Shown here one piece after another: positions 8,954 to 16,720 of a stretch of 64,000 nucleotides of DNA. The notes under the pieces are model-generated. The model did not search any database and had not been told where the DNA came from. It saw nothing but the letters and a program-made list of their open reading frames with translations. The stretch's first letter is position 1. Each line of letters starts with the position of its first letter. The translations under genes were made by a program, and so were the position numbers. The DNA lies in assembly GCA_023421735.1 (NCBI GenBank), contig JAEZSP010000079.1:62001-126000 (forward strand). Reading direction: 5' to 3'. Source of the stretch: Bacillota bacterium (GTDB lineage: Bacteria > Bacillota_A > Clostridia > Christensenellales > Aristaeellaceae).

Positions 8954-9964
8954 ATGCAAAAAGAAATGATCCTGTCGGTCCGCAATCTGCGCACGGAGTT
9001 TACCCTCAGGGCGGGACTTCTGCGCGCGGTCAACGACGTTTCCTTCGATCTTGCGCGCGGCGAGGTGATCGCGCTGGTGGGCGAATCCGGGTGCGGAAAG
9101 TCCGTGACGGTCAAGTCGCTCTTGCGGCTCATCCGAAAGCCCGGCAAGGTCTATGGCACGGCGCTGTTCACCCGGGACGACGGAGAAAAAATTGACCTGG
9201 TTGCGCTGAACGAAAAGGGGCGCGCCATCCGTTCCATCCGCGGCAAGATGATCAACATGGTGTTTCAGGAGCCGATGAACGCCCTCTCGCCGGTGCATAC
9301 GGTTGCAAATCAGATGATCGAGGGCATTCGGCTTCATACCGATATGACGAAAAAACAGGCGCGGGAACGGGCGATCGAGCTGCTCGGCATGGTGGGCATC
9401 CCGCAGCCCGAAAAGCGCGTGGATTCCTATGCGTTTCAGCTCTCGGGCGGCATGCGGCAGCGGGTCATGATCGCCATGGCGATTTCCTGCAATCCCTCGC
9501 TTCTGATCGCCGACGAGCCGACGACCGCGCTCGACGTGTCCATGCAGGCGCAGATTCTGAAACTTCTGCGGGATTTGCAAAAAAAGACGGGCATGTCGAT
9601 GATCTTCATCACGCATGACCTCGCGGTGGTCGCGCAGATGGTCGACCGGGTGTGCGTGATGTACCTGGGTCAGATCGTGGAGGACGCCCCGGTGCGCGAA
9701 ATTTTTGAGCATCCGCTTCATCCCTATACCAGAAGCCTCATGGCCTCGATCCTCGATCCCGGCGACGAGAAGGTCGATCGGCAGATTGATGCCATCGAGG
9801 GGAGCGTGCCCGAGCCGATCAACCTGCCGGACGTGTGTCCCTTCCGGGACCGCTGTCAGGAAAAAACGGGCGAATGCCGCCAGGAGAACCCAGCGATGGT
9901 CGAGGCGACGCCCGGACACTTTGTGCGCTGCCATCTTGCCGGGAAGGGAGGGACGAAATCATGA
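8954..9964 (+). CDS. Oligopeptide ABC transporter ATPase, DppD/OppD type
   Basis: A 336-residue ABC ATPase. Walker A is GESGCGKS near residue 42, the signature is LSGGMRQR near 158, Walker B is [12 protein letters not shown], and the H-loop is ITHDLAVV. The C-terminal oligopeptide-transporter extension contains the Cys motif (CPFRDRC, then C and RCH). That motif is known in DppD/OppD proteins to bind an iron-sulfur cluster in some members. A GGGGG tract 8 bases upstream serves as the ribosome binding site. Its stop overlaps the next ATPase start (ATGA, 9961-9964). It energises the transporter together with the DppF-type subunit. Confidence 0.93.
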   Translation: MQKEMILSVRNLRTEFTLRAGLLRAVNDVSFDLARGEVIALVGESGCGKSVTVKSLLRLIRKPGKVYGTALFTRDDGEKIDLVALNEKGRAIRSIRGKMINMVFQEPMNALSPVHTVANQMIEGIRLHTDMTKKQARERAIELLGMVGIPQPEKRVDSYAFQLSGGMRQRVMIAMAISCNPSLLIADEPTTALDVSMQAQILKLLRDLQKKTGMSMIFITHDLAVVAQMVDRVCVMYLGQIVEDAPVREIFEHPLHPYTRSLMASILDPGDEKVDRQIDAIEGSVPEPINLPDVCPFRDRCQEKTGECRQENPAMVEATPGHFVRCHLAGKGGTKS

Positions 9965-11025
9965 CGCAGAACCAATCCCAACAGCCCCTTCTCACGGTCG
10001 AGCACCTCTCGAAGTTTTTTCCCGTGGTTTCGGGCTTCATGCGCAAGGTGCAGGGAACGGTGCGCGCCGTCGACGACGTGAGCTTTACCATTCGCGCGGG
10101 CGAGACGCTCGGCATGGTGGGCGAATCCGGCTGCGGAAAGAGCACCATCGGGAAGACCATTTTGCGCGCCTACGAGCTCACGGGCGGCGTCGTGCGTTAT
10201 CGGTTTGACGACGAGGAGATGGACGTCTCAAGCCTTTCCATGAAGCACCTGCGCGCAAGCGGGTTCCGCAGCCGCACGCAGATGATCTTTCAGGACCCGA
10301 ACTCGTCACTCGACCCGCGCATGACCGTTATGGACATCATTGCGGAACCCATCCGCACGAACCTGCGCGTGCCGGAAGCAGAAATGAAGGAGCGCGTGCT
10401 CGAATTGATGGCGCGCGTGGGCCTCGACAAGCGGTATCTCAAGCGCTATCCCCACGCCTTTTCAGGCGGACAGCGCCAGCGCATCTCCATTGCCCGCGCG
10501 CTGTCGACAAACCCCAAGTTCGTGGTTGCGGACGAGCCCACAAGCGCGCTCGATGTGTCGATCCAGGCGCAGATTTTGAACCTCATGCAGGATTTGCAGC
10601 GTGAATTCGCGCTCACGTACCTGTTCGTGTCGCACAATCTGGGCGTGGTGCGCCACATCGCGGATCGGGTGGCGGTGATGTATCTTGGGCACCTCGTGGA
10701 GTTGGCGGACAACGCGGAGATATTCGTCAACCCGCTGCATCCATACACCGAGGCGCTCATGAAGGCCGTGCCCATCGCCGACCCGACCATCCCCTCGGGT
10801 CTGGAATCCGCGCCGGGCGAGATCGGAAACCCGCTCAATCCGCCCACGGGATGCCGGTTTCATCCCCGCTGCGCATTCGCGGTTCCGCGTTGCGCCGAAG
10901 AGGTCCCGGAATTGCGCGACTTGGGCAGCGGACACTTCGCGGCCTGCCACCGCGCCGAGGATCTGACGCTGGAAGGCATCCGCAAGCGCAACGAGGCCAT
11001 CCGCAAGGGACATAAGGGTTCGTAG
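9961..11025 (+). CDS. Oligopeptide ABC transporter ATPase, DppF/OppF type
   Basis: The 354-residue partner ATPase. The start is the ATG at 9961 overlapping the DppD stop by 4 bases. The frame is open upstream, but that part is only the shadow of dppD. Walker A is GESGCGKST near residue 60, the signature FSGGQRQR, Walker [13 protein letters not shown], and the Cys-containing C-terminal extension CRFHPRC is present. The order D then F, followed by a binding protein, is standard. The 54-base gap to the binding protein gene holds a small hairpin (about 11038-11060) and a strong ribosome binding site, suggesting mRNA processing or differential expression of the receptor. Confidence 0.93.
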   Translation: MTQNQSQQPLLTVEHLSKFFPVVSGFMRKVQGTVRAVDDVSFTIRAGETLGMVGESGCGKSTIGKTILRAYELTGGVVRYRFDDEEMDVSSLSMKHLRASGFRSRTQMIFQDPNSSLDPRMTVMDIIAEPIRTNLRVPEAEMKERVLELMARVGLDKRYLKRYPHAFSGGQRQRISIARALSTNPKFVVADEPTSALDVSIQAQILNLMQDLQREFALTYLFVSHNLGVVRHIADRVAVMYLGHLVELADNAEIFVNPLHPYTEALMKAVPIADPTIPSGLESAPGEIGNPLNPPTGCRFHPRCAFAVPRCAEEVPELRDLGSGHFAACHRAEDLTLEGIRKRNEAIRKGHKGS

Positions 11026-11079
11026 AACCATGAAATACGCATTCGGCAAAGCCGGATGTGAATATAAGGAGGAGAAACC

Positions 11080-11331
11080 ATGAAAAGGTTGCTATCATTC
11101 GCGATGACGGTTGCGCTTCTACTCACGGTTGTGAGCGGAATGACGTTCGCATCGGCGGAGGGAACCGTTCCCGCGGGCTTCTACAATCTTGCAGATTATG
11201 AGGCCGCCGCAGGAACGACAATCGACCAGTTCGCAGAGGCGCCCGAACTCGCCGCCAAGGTGGAAGCGGGCGAACTGCCCCCGTCGCGGATCGCCTGCCG
11301 GAGAATCCGCTCGTCACAAAGACGTTGGTGA
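11080..11331 (+). pseudogene. Substrate-binding protein, signal-peptide fragment before a frameshift
   Basis: ATG 11080 is preceded by AAGGAGGAG. The piece has a signal peptide (Lys-Arg start, hydrophobic core, cleavage near ASA-E, no lipobox Cys) and the mature start ending in KVEAGELPPS. The intact homologue at 341 reads GELPPVEERLPEHP at this point. Here the +1 frame gives V-A-D-R-L-P-E-N-P straight after the C5 run at 11278-11282. One base is missing from CCCCC, so the product as written runs out of frame to a stop at 11331. It is read as one broken gene with the following entry. Confidence 0.75.
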
Positions 11332-13211
11332 ACATCGGCGCGTATGGCGGAACGCTCCGCTCCGTTTCGATCAACATCGATCAGGATTGGCATCTGCGCC
11401 ACCTGAACTCGGCCAACCTGATCGAGTGTCCCGCCGACCCCGCATGGGACGTTTCATCCTCCATCTTCGGCGTGACGTTTGAGCCCGGCATCCTCGAGTC
11501 CTTCGGCATGAGCGAGGACGCCCTGACCTTCACCGGAACCATCCGCAAGGGCCTCAAGTGGTCGGATGGCGTGCCCGTCACCACGGCGGATGTCGCGTTT
11601 TTCATCAACGACGTGCTTCTCAATACCGAGCTCAACCCCGTGAAGCGCAACTGGCTCACCTGGGGCGGGTTTGACACCCAGCTCGTGATCGTGGACGATT
11701 ACACGTTCCAATTCGTGTTCGGTTCGCCCTACGGCTCCTTCATCGAGGCAGAGGTCTTCATGTGGCCGGGCGTCTACAGCAAGTTCATGCTGCCCGCACA
11801 CTATCTTGAAAAATATCACACCTCCTACGCAGACGAGGCTGACGTCCTTGCATACATGGCGCAGGACAGCTACACCGACATCGGCCAGTGGAAGGAATGG
11901 TTTGCCAAAAAAGTCGCCCTGTGGGGATGCGATAACCGCTATCTCGACATGGGACACTCCTTCCCGGTGCTCGATCCCTGGGTGCCTGCGGAGGATCTCG
12001 GCAACGGCAACGTGCGCCTGGATCGCAACCCCTACTATTACATCGTCGACGAGGCGGGCAACCAGCTGCCCTACATCGATTCCGTCGTGAGCACCTACGT
12101 TTCCGATGAGGAGATGCAGAACATCGCGATCATCACCGGCGAGGTGGACGTCACCTGCATGTCCATCGCCATCGACGATTATCCGCTCTATAAAGAGCAT
12201 GAGGCAGACGGCAATTACACGGCCTATGCGCTGCCCGACTGGATCGACCAGATCTTCATCGTCGGCTTCAACGCCGATGCGGGCATTCAGCCTCCGGCGC
12301 TCCCGTCCGTTGGCATCGAGGAGACCGAGGTCGATACCGCGTACGACCCGGGTCTTGCCGAGGTTTACGGCGATGTGCGGTTCCGGCGCGCCATGTCCAT
12401 GGCGCTTGACCGCAACGTGTTTAACGACACGCTCTTCCTCGGCCTCGGCCGCCCGGCGAACTGCGCGCCGCGCCCCGGCACGCCCTTCTTTGAGGAGAGC
12501 ATGGAGACCAATTATGCCCAGTACGATCCCGACGCCGCAAAAGCACTGCTCGACGAGATGGGCATGGTCGATCTCGACGGCGACGGCTGGCGCGAGCGCC
12601 CCGATGGCGAGCAGTTCACCATGATGTACGAATACTTCGTCATCACCGGCGCGTCCACCCCCGGCTCGGAGCTGTGCAAGCGGTTCTGGGAGGAGGTCGG
12701 TGTCCGCGTGCAGCTCAAGCTCGTCGACGCCAACTACTGGTGGAGCAATCTCCAGCCCAATAACGTCAACGAAGCGACAACCTGGTGGCTGTCCGGCTCC
12801 GGCGCGAACCTCGTGCAGGATTGGTTCTTTGGCCCCTCCATGCTGGTGCCCCTCTGGAACCGCTACACCCAGTACAAGTCCATGCACGACCGCGGCGAGA
12901 TGTCCGATGAGGATTGGCAGACCGTGTTGGACTACGTCCCCGACTGGCAGATCGAAATGCAGGATCTGAAGGTCGCGATCAAGGTCGAATCCGATCCCGA
13001 GAAGCGCAACGAGATCGCGAAGCGGATGTGGGAACTCGTGTCCGAGTACCTCCCGATCATCGGCACCGTGACCGAATGCCGCGCGCCCATGATCCTCAAC
13101 GCCGACCTCGGCAATGTCGAAACCTGCGAAGAGATGGGCTACAACTACATCACCGTTATGGAACAGGCGGAACAGTTCTACTTCACGACGGAGGACCGCC
13201 GCGCCAACTGA
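11325..13211 (+). pseudogene. ABC transporter substrate-binding protein, main body after a frameshift
   Basis: These 628 codons encode nearly the whole mature SBP_bac_5 domain (IGAYGGTLRSVS, KWSDGVPVTTADVAFF, FRRAMSMALDRNVF). The frame is truly open from about 11283, immediately after the C5 run. GTG codons at 11325-11328 have no ribosome binding site and no signal peptide, so on its own it would make a cytoplasmic receptor. If the base is a sequencing loss, the gene is 11080-13211, about 710 residues, and is the receptor of the operon beginning at 6810. It is similar in architecture to the protein at 341. The next gene has its own promoter at 13267. Confidence 0.8.
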
Positions 13212-13231
13212 CGCAAAGATGAGCCAAATCA

Positions 13232-13268
13232 GCGCCCGCACGGCCTCGCGCCTGCGGGCGCCCCGTTT
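13232..13268 (+). terminator. Terminator-like hairpin closing the 6.8-13.2 kb ABC operon
   Basis: A perfect 9-bp GC stem (13232-13240 with 13253-13261) and 12-nt loop is followed by CCCGTTT. The T tract is short, so termination may be partial. Confidence 0.5.
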
Positions 13269-13295
13269 GACGAAGGGATCCCGGCGTGGTATGAT
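13267..13295 (+). promoter_or_regulatory. Promoter of the small membrane protein gene
   Basis: TTGACG at 13267 and TATGAT at 13290 are separated by 17 bases, 26 bases before the ATG at 13321. Confidence 0.75.
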
Positions 13296-13320
13296 AACGC
13301 CGGGCGGAGGTGTTTATCAC

Positions 13321-13713
13321 ATGGCGCGCGTTTTGATTCTCATCCTCATCATGCTGGCGGGACTGATGGCGATCGCGCTGTTTGTCCGCTGGTATACTGC
13401 CCTGTGCTATCGTTTGATTGTCAACGATCAAAGCGGGGTGCTCGACGAACTCCTCCAAACGGGCGAGGTGCCCGCCCATTGGCGAAAGCCGCGGCTTGAA
13501 AAGTGGGCGCTGCGACACAATGGCCCTTTCGGTCTCTTTATGCAAAGGCGCATCATGCGCGCCTACGCGCGGCGGATGAAGGGCATGATCTCCTTCGCGC
13601 GCGGCAATCGGCGCATTTCGCCCGAGGAGGCGGCAAACGTCGCCCGCGAATTGCGAGAGACTGCTGAGGATTGGCTCAAGTGCGAGAGCCTGGAAGAGCT
13701 GATCGGCGAATAG
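13321..13713 (+). CDS. Small membrane-anchored protein of unknown function
   Basis: ATG at 13321 follows GGAGGTG and a consensus promoter. The 130-residue product has one N-terminal membrane segment (residues 3-24, ending FVRWYTALCYR). A basic soluble tail follows, with RRIMRAYARRMKGM and RISPEEAANVAREL, probably helical. The topology is a single-pass anchor with the bulk in the cytoplasm (N-out is likely from the flanking charges). I do not recognise a family. It stands alone between the ABC operon and the TrmH leader region. The frame is also open far upstream, but the promoter at 13267-13295 rules out an earlier start. Confidence 0.65.
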   Translation: MARVLILILIMLAGLMAIALFVRWYTALCYRLIVNDQSGVLDELLQTGEVPAHWRKPRLEKWALRHNGPFGLFMQRRIMRAYARRMKGMISFARGNRRISPEEAANVARELRETAEDWLKCESLEELIGE

Positions 13714-13825
13714 CCCACCAATCCCGAAACGGGAGAGCAACCGTCGGAAATCAGCACCGGCACTTTGGCGTTAACCGATCCCGCCTTGTGGACGACGAAA
13801 TAGCCCCGCAAAGGCCAATCTGTGC

Positions 13826-13854
13826 TTGACAGGCGCGCCCCGTTTGCGTATACT
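13826..13854 (+). promoter_or_regulatory. Consensus promoter driving the TrmH leader
   Basis: TTGACA at 13826 and TATACT at 13849 are separated by 17 bases. Transcription would start near 13861, about 360 nt before the TrmH start codon at 14220. Between 13714 and 13825 I see no gene. Confidence 0.85.
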
Positions 13855-14000
13855 GGATTTATCAAACGGTGGGGTGTTGACAGTGAAGTAGCAAACCTCT
13901 CTTTCGGGCGTGAGGCGCCGGCATGGCCGGGGTCTTGTGCTGTTGGTGAGGATTGCGCATCCCCTGCCGGGCATGTTTTGCCGGGCGTTTTGTGTAGACG

Positions 14001-14035
14001 CATTCCTCTTCAACGAAAGAGAGGAATGTTTTTTT
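14001..14035 (+). terminator. Intrinsic terminator inside the TrmH leader (attenuator)
   Basis: A perfect 9-bp stem (CATTCCTCT with AGAGGAATG) with a 10-nt loop and seven Ts, 185 bases upstream of the coding region. It competes with an 11-bp antiterminator pairing. Confidence 0.85.
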
Positions 14036-14069
14036 ATGCACATCCCCACGTGAAAGGCGGTGAAGCATC

Positions 14070-14129
14070 ATGAAGCATGCGCAAAACGTATTTAGCTCCA
14101 GGCTCCATGCAGGGCCCTCGTGCGGCTGA
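14070..14129 (+). CDS. Candidate leader peptide, 19 residues
   Basis: ATG 14070 is preceded by AAAGGCGG (14053-14060) at suitable spacing. The peptide is MKHAQNVFSSRLHAGPSCG, ending at TGA 14127. Its last codons lie in the 5' arm of a long hairpin (14103-14113 with 14138-14148), so a ribosome translating or stalled here would change the downstream fold. It resembles leader peptides of ribosome-targeting resistance genes in position and size. Whether it is translated is unproven. Confidence 0.45.
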   Translation: MKHAQNVFSSRLHAGPSCG

Positions 14130-14219
14130 CAGCCGAACCTGCGTGGAGAAATGATCCTGGCTGTCCGCTTGGCGGGCTCCTGCATCCTGCATTTTAAACA
14201 ATGAAGGAGTGGGTGCTGC

Positions 14220-14951
14220 GTGAAGCAAACGGAAATGCTCAAACCCTACAAACGATCCATGACCGAGGCCTATGCGCCCGGTACCTATGTGACGCGCGAG
14301 CTCATCCTCGCAAAGGCACAGCTTGTCAGGACCGTATATATCCATCCCCGGTGCGATGCACCCGGGGAAACCGAAATGCTCTGCCACATGCGCGGGATTC
14401 CCGTGCGCGCGGGCGAGCGGTATTTCAGTCTCATCAACCGGAAGGAAAATACATACACGCTTGCGGTTTTCGAAAAATACGAAACGCGGCTCGCGGACGA
14501 CAGGCCGCACGTCGCGCTGGTGGGCGTGACGGACGAGGGAAACCTCGGCGCGATGCTCAGAACGGCGCTGGCCTGCGGCGTGCGGGACGTGGCGCTCGTG
14601 GGGGTCTGTGCCGACCCGTTTCATCCGCGCACGATACGCGCATCGCGCGGCGCGCTGTTCTGGCTCAACTGCCAGACGTTCGCCTCGTTCGATGCATACC
14701 GCGCCGCATACCCGCTGCATGCGCTTTATCCGTTCATGCTCGGCGCGGGCTGTGCGCCGGACGCAGTGGTCTGTGCGGGGCGGCGTTTTTCGCTTCTCTT
14801 CGGAAACGAATCGACCGGGTTGCCGTCCGCGTTCGCGGATGTCGGTCAGGTGATCACCATTCCGCAGACCCCGCAGGTGGACTCTCTGAACGTGGCGGTT
14901 GCCATGGGCATCGGCACGTTCCTGTTCGCCCGAAAAAACGGGCTGGTATAA
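14220..14951 (+). CDS. TrmH/SpoU family RNA 2'-O-methyltransferase (attenuator-controlled)
   Basis: A 243-residue SpoU-class enzyme that would methylate a ribose 2'-OH in rRNA or tRNA using S-adenosylmethionine. Motif 1 is DEGNLGAMLRTALACG near residue 100. Motif 2 is LLFGNESTGLP near 200. Motif 3 is DSLNVAVAMGIG near 222. These form the trefoil-knot cofactor site. GTG 14220 follows AAGGAG by 10 bases. A competing ATG at 14201 opens a different frame lacking the motifs. The N-terminal ~90 residues are not a standard substrate-binding domain. The long attenuator leader is unusual for a housekeeping methyltransferase and suggests drug-inducible rRNA modification. A paralogue lies at 43555. The target nucleotide is unknown. 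Confidence 0.85.
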   Translation: MKQTEMLKPYKRSMTEAYAPGTYVTRELILAKAQLVRTVYIHPRCDAPGETEMLCHMRGIPVRAGERYFSLINRKENTYTLAVFEKYETRLADDRPHVALVGVTDEGNLGAMLRTALACGVRDVALVGVCADPFHPRTIRASRGALFWLNCQTFASFDAYRAAYPLHALYPFMLGAGCAPDAVVCAGRRFSLLFGNESTGLPSAFADVGQVITIPQTPQVDSLNVAVAMGIGTFLFARKNGLV

Positions 14952-14958
14952 CTTGTAC

Positions 14959-14997
14959 AGGCGGCCCTCCGCGTTGCGGATGGGTCGCCTGATTTTT
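14959..14997 (+). terminator. Terminator of the TrmH gene
   Basis: An imperfect GC-rich stem (AGGCG/CGCCT, CCC/GGG, CCGC/GCGG with loop GTT) ends in GATTTTT, 8 bases after the stop. Confidence 0.75.
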
Positions 14998-15089
14998 CAA
15001 AAAGCGGTTTTTTGATGGACGGCAATCCGGACATCGAAGCGGCGTGGAGTCATTTGATCGCCGCCTCTTGGCAAAACACGTGGTCAATA

Positions 15090-15117
15090 AAAGTCCCCGA
15101 TTTTTTTCGGGGACTTT
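15090..15117 (-). terminator. Terminator of the DUF2202 gene
   Basis: A perfect 11-bp stem AAAGTCCCCGA/TCGGGGACTTT with a six-T loop. On the minus strand it is followed by TATTG after a TTTT run, 11 bases beyond the stop. Confidence 0.7.
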
Positions 15118-15128
15118 ATGTGCGGCTG

Positions 15129-15845
15129 TTACGGCGTGGTGGTGTTGTAGACCGGGCAGTTGTCGCGGTTCCAGCCTGTGCCGCGCGTTGCGGAGCCGTT
15201 GCGATTGCCGCCGTTGCGTCTGCCCATGCGGGTGTCGCTGTTGTACATGCCGCAATATCCGCGGGTGGAGTCGTCGCCATACATCCTGCCGTATCCGCGC
15301 GTATCCGTGTCGGTGTGCCCGTAGGCGGCCATTCTGCCGGCACCCGCGCGTCCGCCGGCCTGTGTGAAGGCGGTCAGGTGGTTGCCCGAGGCGTCCTTGA
15401 GTGCGGAGAACACCGCCGCTACGTCGCTCGGCACATCCTGCGCGAGGAAGGTTTCATACATGGCGATGTTGTTGGTCTCGGCCGCCGCGCCGACATCGAG
15501 GGCCGCTGCGAGGGAGTCGGGGAGCACAACCAGAGCGGCGCTCTCGTCTGCCGGAACCGTGTAGCCATAGGCTTCAAAAAGACCGGTGAGCAGCGTGATG
15601 TGGTATTCTTCCGCTTCCATCAGGTTTGTAAACGGCGTGTATTCCCCGTAGGCTGCGATGATCGCGGCGTATTCGGCGCGCGCCATGTACTCGTCCTGGA
15701 TCGCATAGGTGAGCATTTCCTCGGTGGTGTACGTCTGGCCTTGTGAAACTGCGCCGGAACCGAATTCTGCCAGCGCCGTCAGCGTCATCGCGGCTGCGAC
15801 CGCGAGAACCAGCAGGGCGACCAATGTTTTGGATTTGAATTTCAT
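15129..15845 (-). CDS. Secreted ferritin-like DUF2202 protein
   Basis: A 238-residue exported protein. ATG 15845 is chosen because GGAGGA lies just upstream. A longer frame to 15938 has no ribosome binding site. Residues 1-27 are a signal peptide (LVALLVLAVAAAMTLTALA). The DUF2202 four-helix domain follows, with metal-ligand-like motifs DEYMARAEYAA and EAEEYH near residues 45-85. This family is ferritin-like by fold. The last ~70 residues are a Gly/Arg/Tyr-rich tail (GRMAAYGH, RGYGRMYG, RMGRRNGG) with a terminal Cys. It is divergent from the two-component system at 16037, which may control it (inference). Its function may be oxidant or metal handling outside the membrane, but no activity can be assigned. 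Confidence 0.8.
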   Translation of the reverse strand: MKFKSKTLVALLVLAVAAAMTLTALAEFGSGAVSQGQTYTTEEMLTYAIQDEYMARAEYAAIIAAYGEYTPFTNLMEAEEYHITLLTGLFEAYGYTVPADESAALVVLPDSLAAALDVGAAAETNNIAMYETFLAQDVPSDVAAVFSALKDASGNHLTAFTQAGGRAGAGRMAAYGHTDTDTRGYGRMYGDDSTRGYCGMYNSDTRMGRRNGGNRNGSATRGTGWNRDNCPVYNTTTP

Positions 15846-16003
15846 GATGTTGTCCTCCGGGTTTATTTGGCTCATCGCCATGACCGTATGATAAGAAAAA
15901 GATGTGACGAATTCGTGCAAGCCATATTCTTTGTCCATGACGTGTCGCCAGGCCGCGTCACGCTTCCGTCAAAAATTTGGGGTACACTCTCCCCGCAACG
16001 TGT

Positions 16004-16009
16004 TATAAT
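16004..16009 (+). promoter_or_regulatory. -10 box of the two-component operon
   Basis: TATAAT, 28 bases before the response regulator ATG. No good -35 at 16-18 bases, which fits an activator-dependent or self-regulated promoter. Confidence 0.45.
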
Positions 16010-16036
16010 GTAAAAAAAGACGGGAGGGGAACGGTC

Positions 16037-16720
16037 ATGGCGGTCATGCTGATTGCGGACGATCATAAGCAGATCACATCGGTGCTCGAACAGTACGCAA
16101 CCAAGGAGGGTTATCGCACGCTCGTCGCGGGCGACGGGCGGGCGGCGCTCGACCTTTTTTACCAAAATACCCCCGACATTGTGCTCCTGGACGTGATGAT
16201 GCCGGTCATCGACGGCTTTGAGGTCTGCCGCGAAATCCGCAAAACGTCCGCCGTGCCGATCATCATGATCACCGCGCGGGGGGAGGATTTCGAGCGCATC
16301 ATGGGGCTCGACATCGGTGCGGACGACTATATCGTCAAGCCGTTTTCGCCGGGCGAAGTCATGGCGCGCGTGCGTGCGATCATGCGGCGCGTGGAGAACG
16401 CGGATGACAAAAAGCAGTTTGTCTATGACAACCTCATCATCGATATGGAGGATTACACCGTGACGGTCGAAAACGAGCCCGTCCCGCTCACAAAAAAGGA
16501 GACGGAAATTCTGTGGGCGCTCGCTTCCAACCGCCCGAAGGTGTTTACGCGGGATAATCTGCTCAACACCGTTTGGGGCTATGACTATTTCGGCGACAGC
16601 CGCACCGTGGATTCGCATATCCGGCGCCTGCGCGCGAAGCTCGATCAGTTTGCGCACCCGGGTTGGGAAATCAAGACCGTGTGGGGCGTCGGCTATAAAT
16701 TTGAAGGGGAGCACGCATGA
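16037..16720 (+). CDS. OmpR/PhoB family response regulator
   Basis: A 227-residue two-domain regulator. The receiver domain (1-120) has the acidic pair Asp-Asp at 8-9, the phospho-acceptor Asp at 52 (LLDVMMP), the Thr/Ala switch (MITA) and the Lys in DYIVKPFSPGE. The DNA-binding winged helix (130-225) has the OmpR ending VDSHIRRLRAKL and VWGVGYKF. ATG 16037 follows GGGAGGGG. The stop overlaps the kinase start by 4 bases (ATGA, 16717-16720). It is divergent from the DUF2202 gene. Likely targets are its own operon and that gene. Confidence 0.93.
   Translation: MAVMLIADDHKQITSVLEQYATKEGYRTLVAGDGRAALDLFYQNTPDIVLLDVMMPVIDGFEVCREIRKTSAVPIIMITARGEDFERIMGLDIGADDYIVKPFSPGEVMARVRAIMRRVENADDKKQFVYDNLIIDMEDYTVTVENEPVPLTKKETEILWALASNRPKVFTRDNLLNTVWGYDYFGDSRTVDSHIRRLRAKLDQFAHPGWEIKTVWGVGYKFEGEHA

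Larger units (their letters stand above)
13861..14219 (+). promoter_or_regulatory. Structured attenuator leader with terminator, antiterminator and leader ORFs
   Basis: The leader has three parts. First, CCTCTCTTTCG (13896-13906) is exactly complementary over 11 bases to CGAAAGAGAGG (14014-14024). Second, that downstream segment overlaps the 3' arm of an intrinsic terminator (stem 14001-14009 with 14020-14028, then T7). The two structures therefore exclude each other. Third, past the terminator there is a possible uORF frame 13973-14053 ending in MHIPT, a second 19-codon uORF (14070-14129) with its own ribosome binding site, and alternative hairpins (14103-14113 with 14138-14148; 14128-14134 with 14159-14165). 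This is the design of ribosome-mediated attenuators known for antibiotic-inducible genes such as erm and tet(M). No classical riboswitch aptamer or T-box motif is visible. The inducing ligand is inference. Confidence 0.7.

Noticed and set aside
11454..13241. A 595-codon reverse frame opposite the broken binding protein
   Set aside because: The forward frame has the SBP_bac_5 motifs. The reverse frame has none and no start signal.
13861..14035. T-box, c-di-GMP, cobalamin or fluoride riboswitch in the TrmH leader
   Set aside because: None of their consensus cores (for example the T-box sequence) could be found. Only the attenuator pairing is supported.
13822..14073. An 83-codon open frame through the TrmH leader
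   Set aside because: It begins before the transcription start and has no ribosome binding site. The region's complementary segments and terminator explain its structure better.
16004..16009. A complete -35/-10 promoter for the two-component operon
   Set aside because: TTGGGG lies 21 bases upstream of TATAAT, too far for a standard promoter, so only the -10 is listed.
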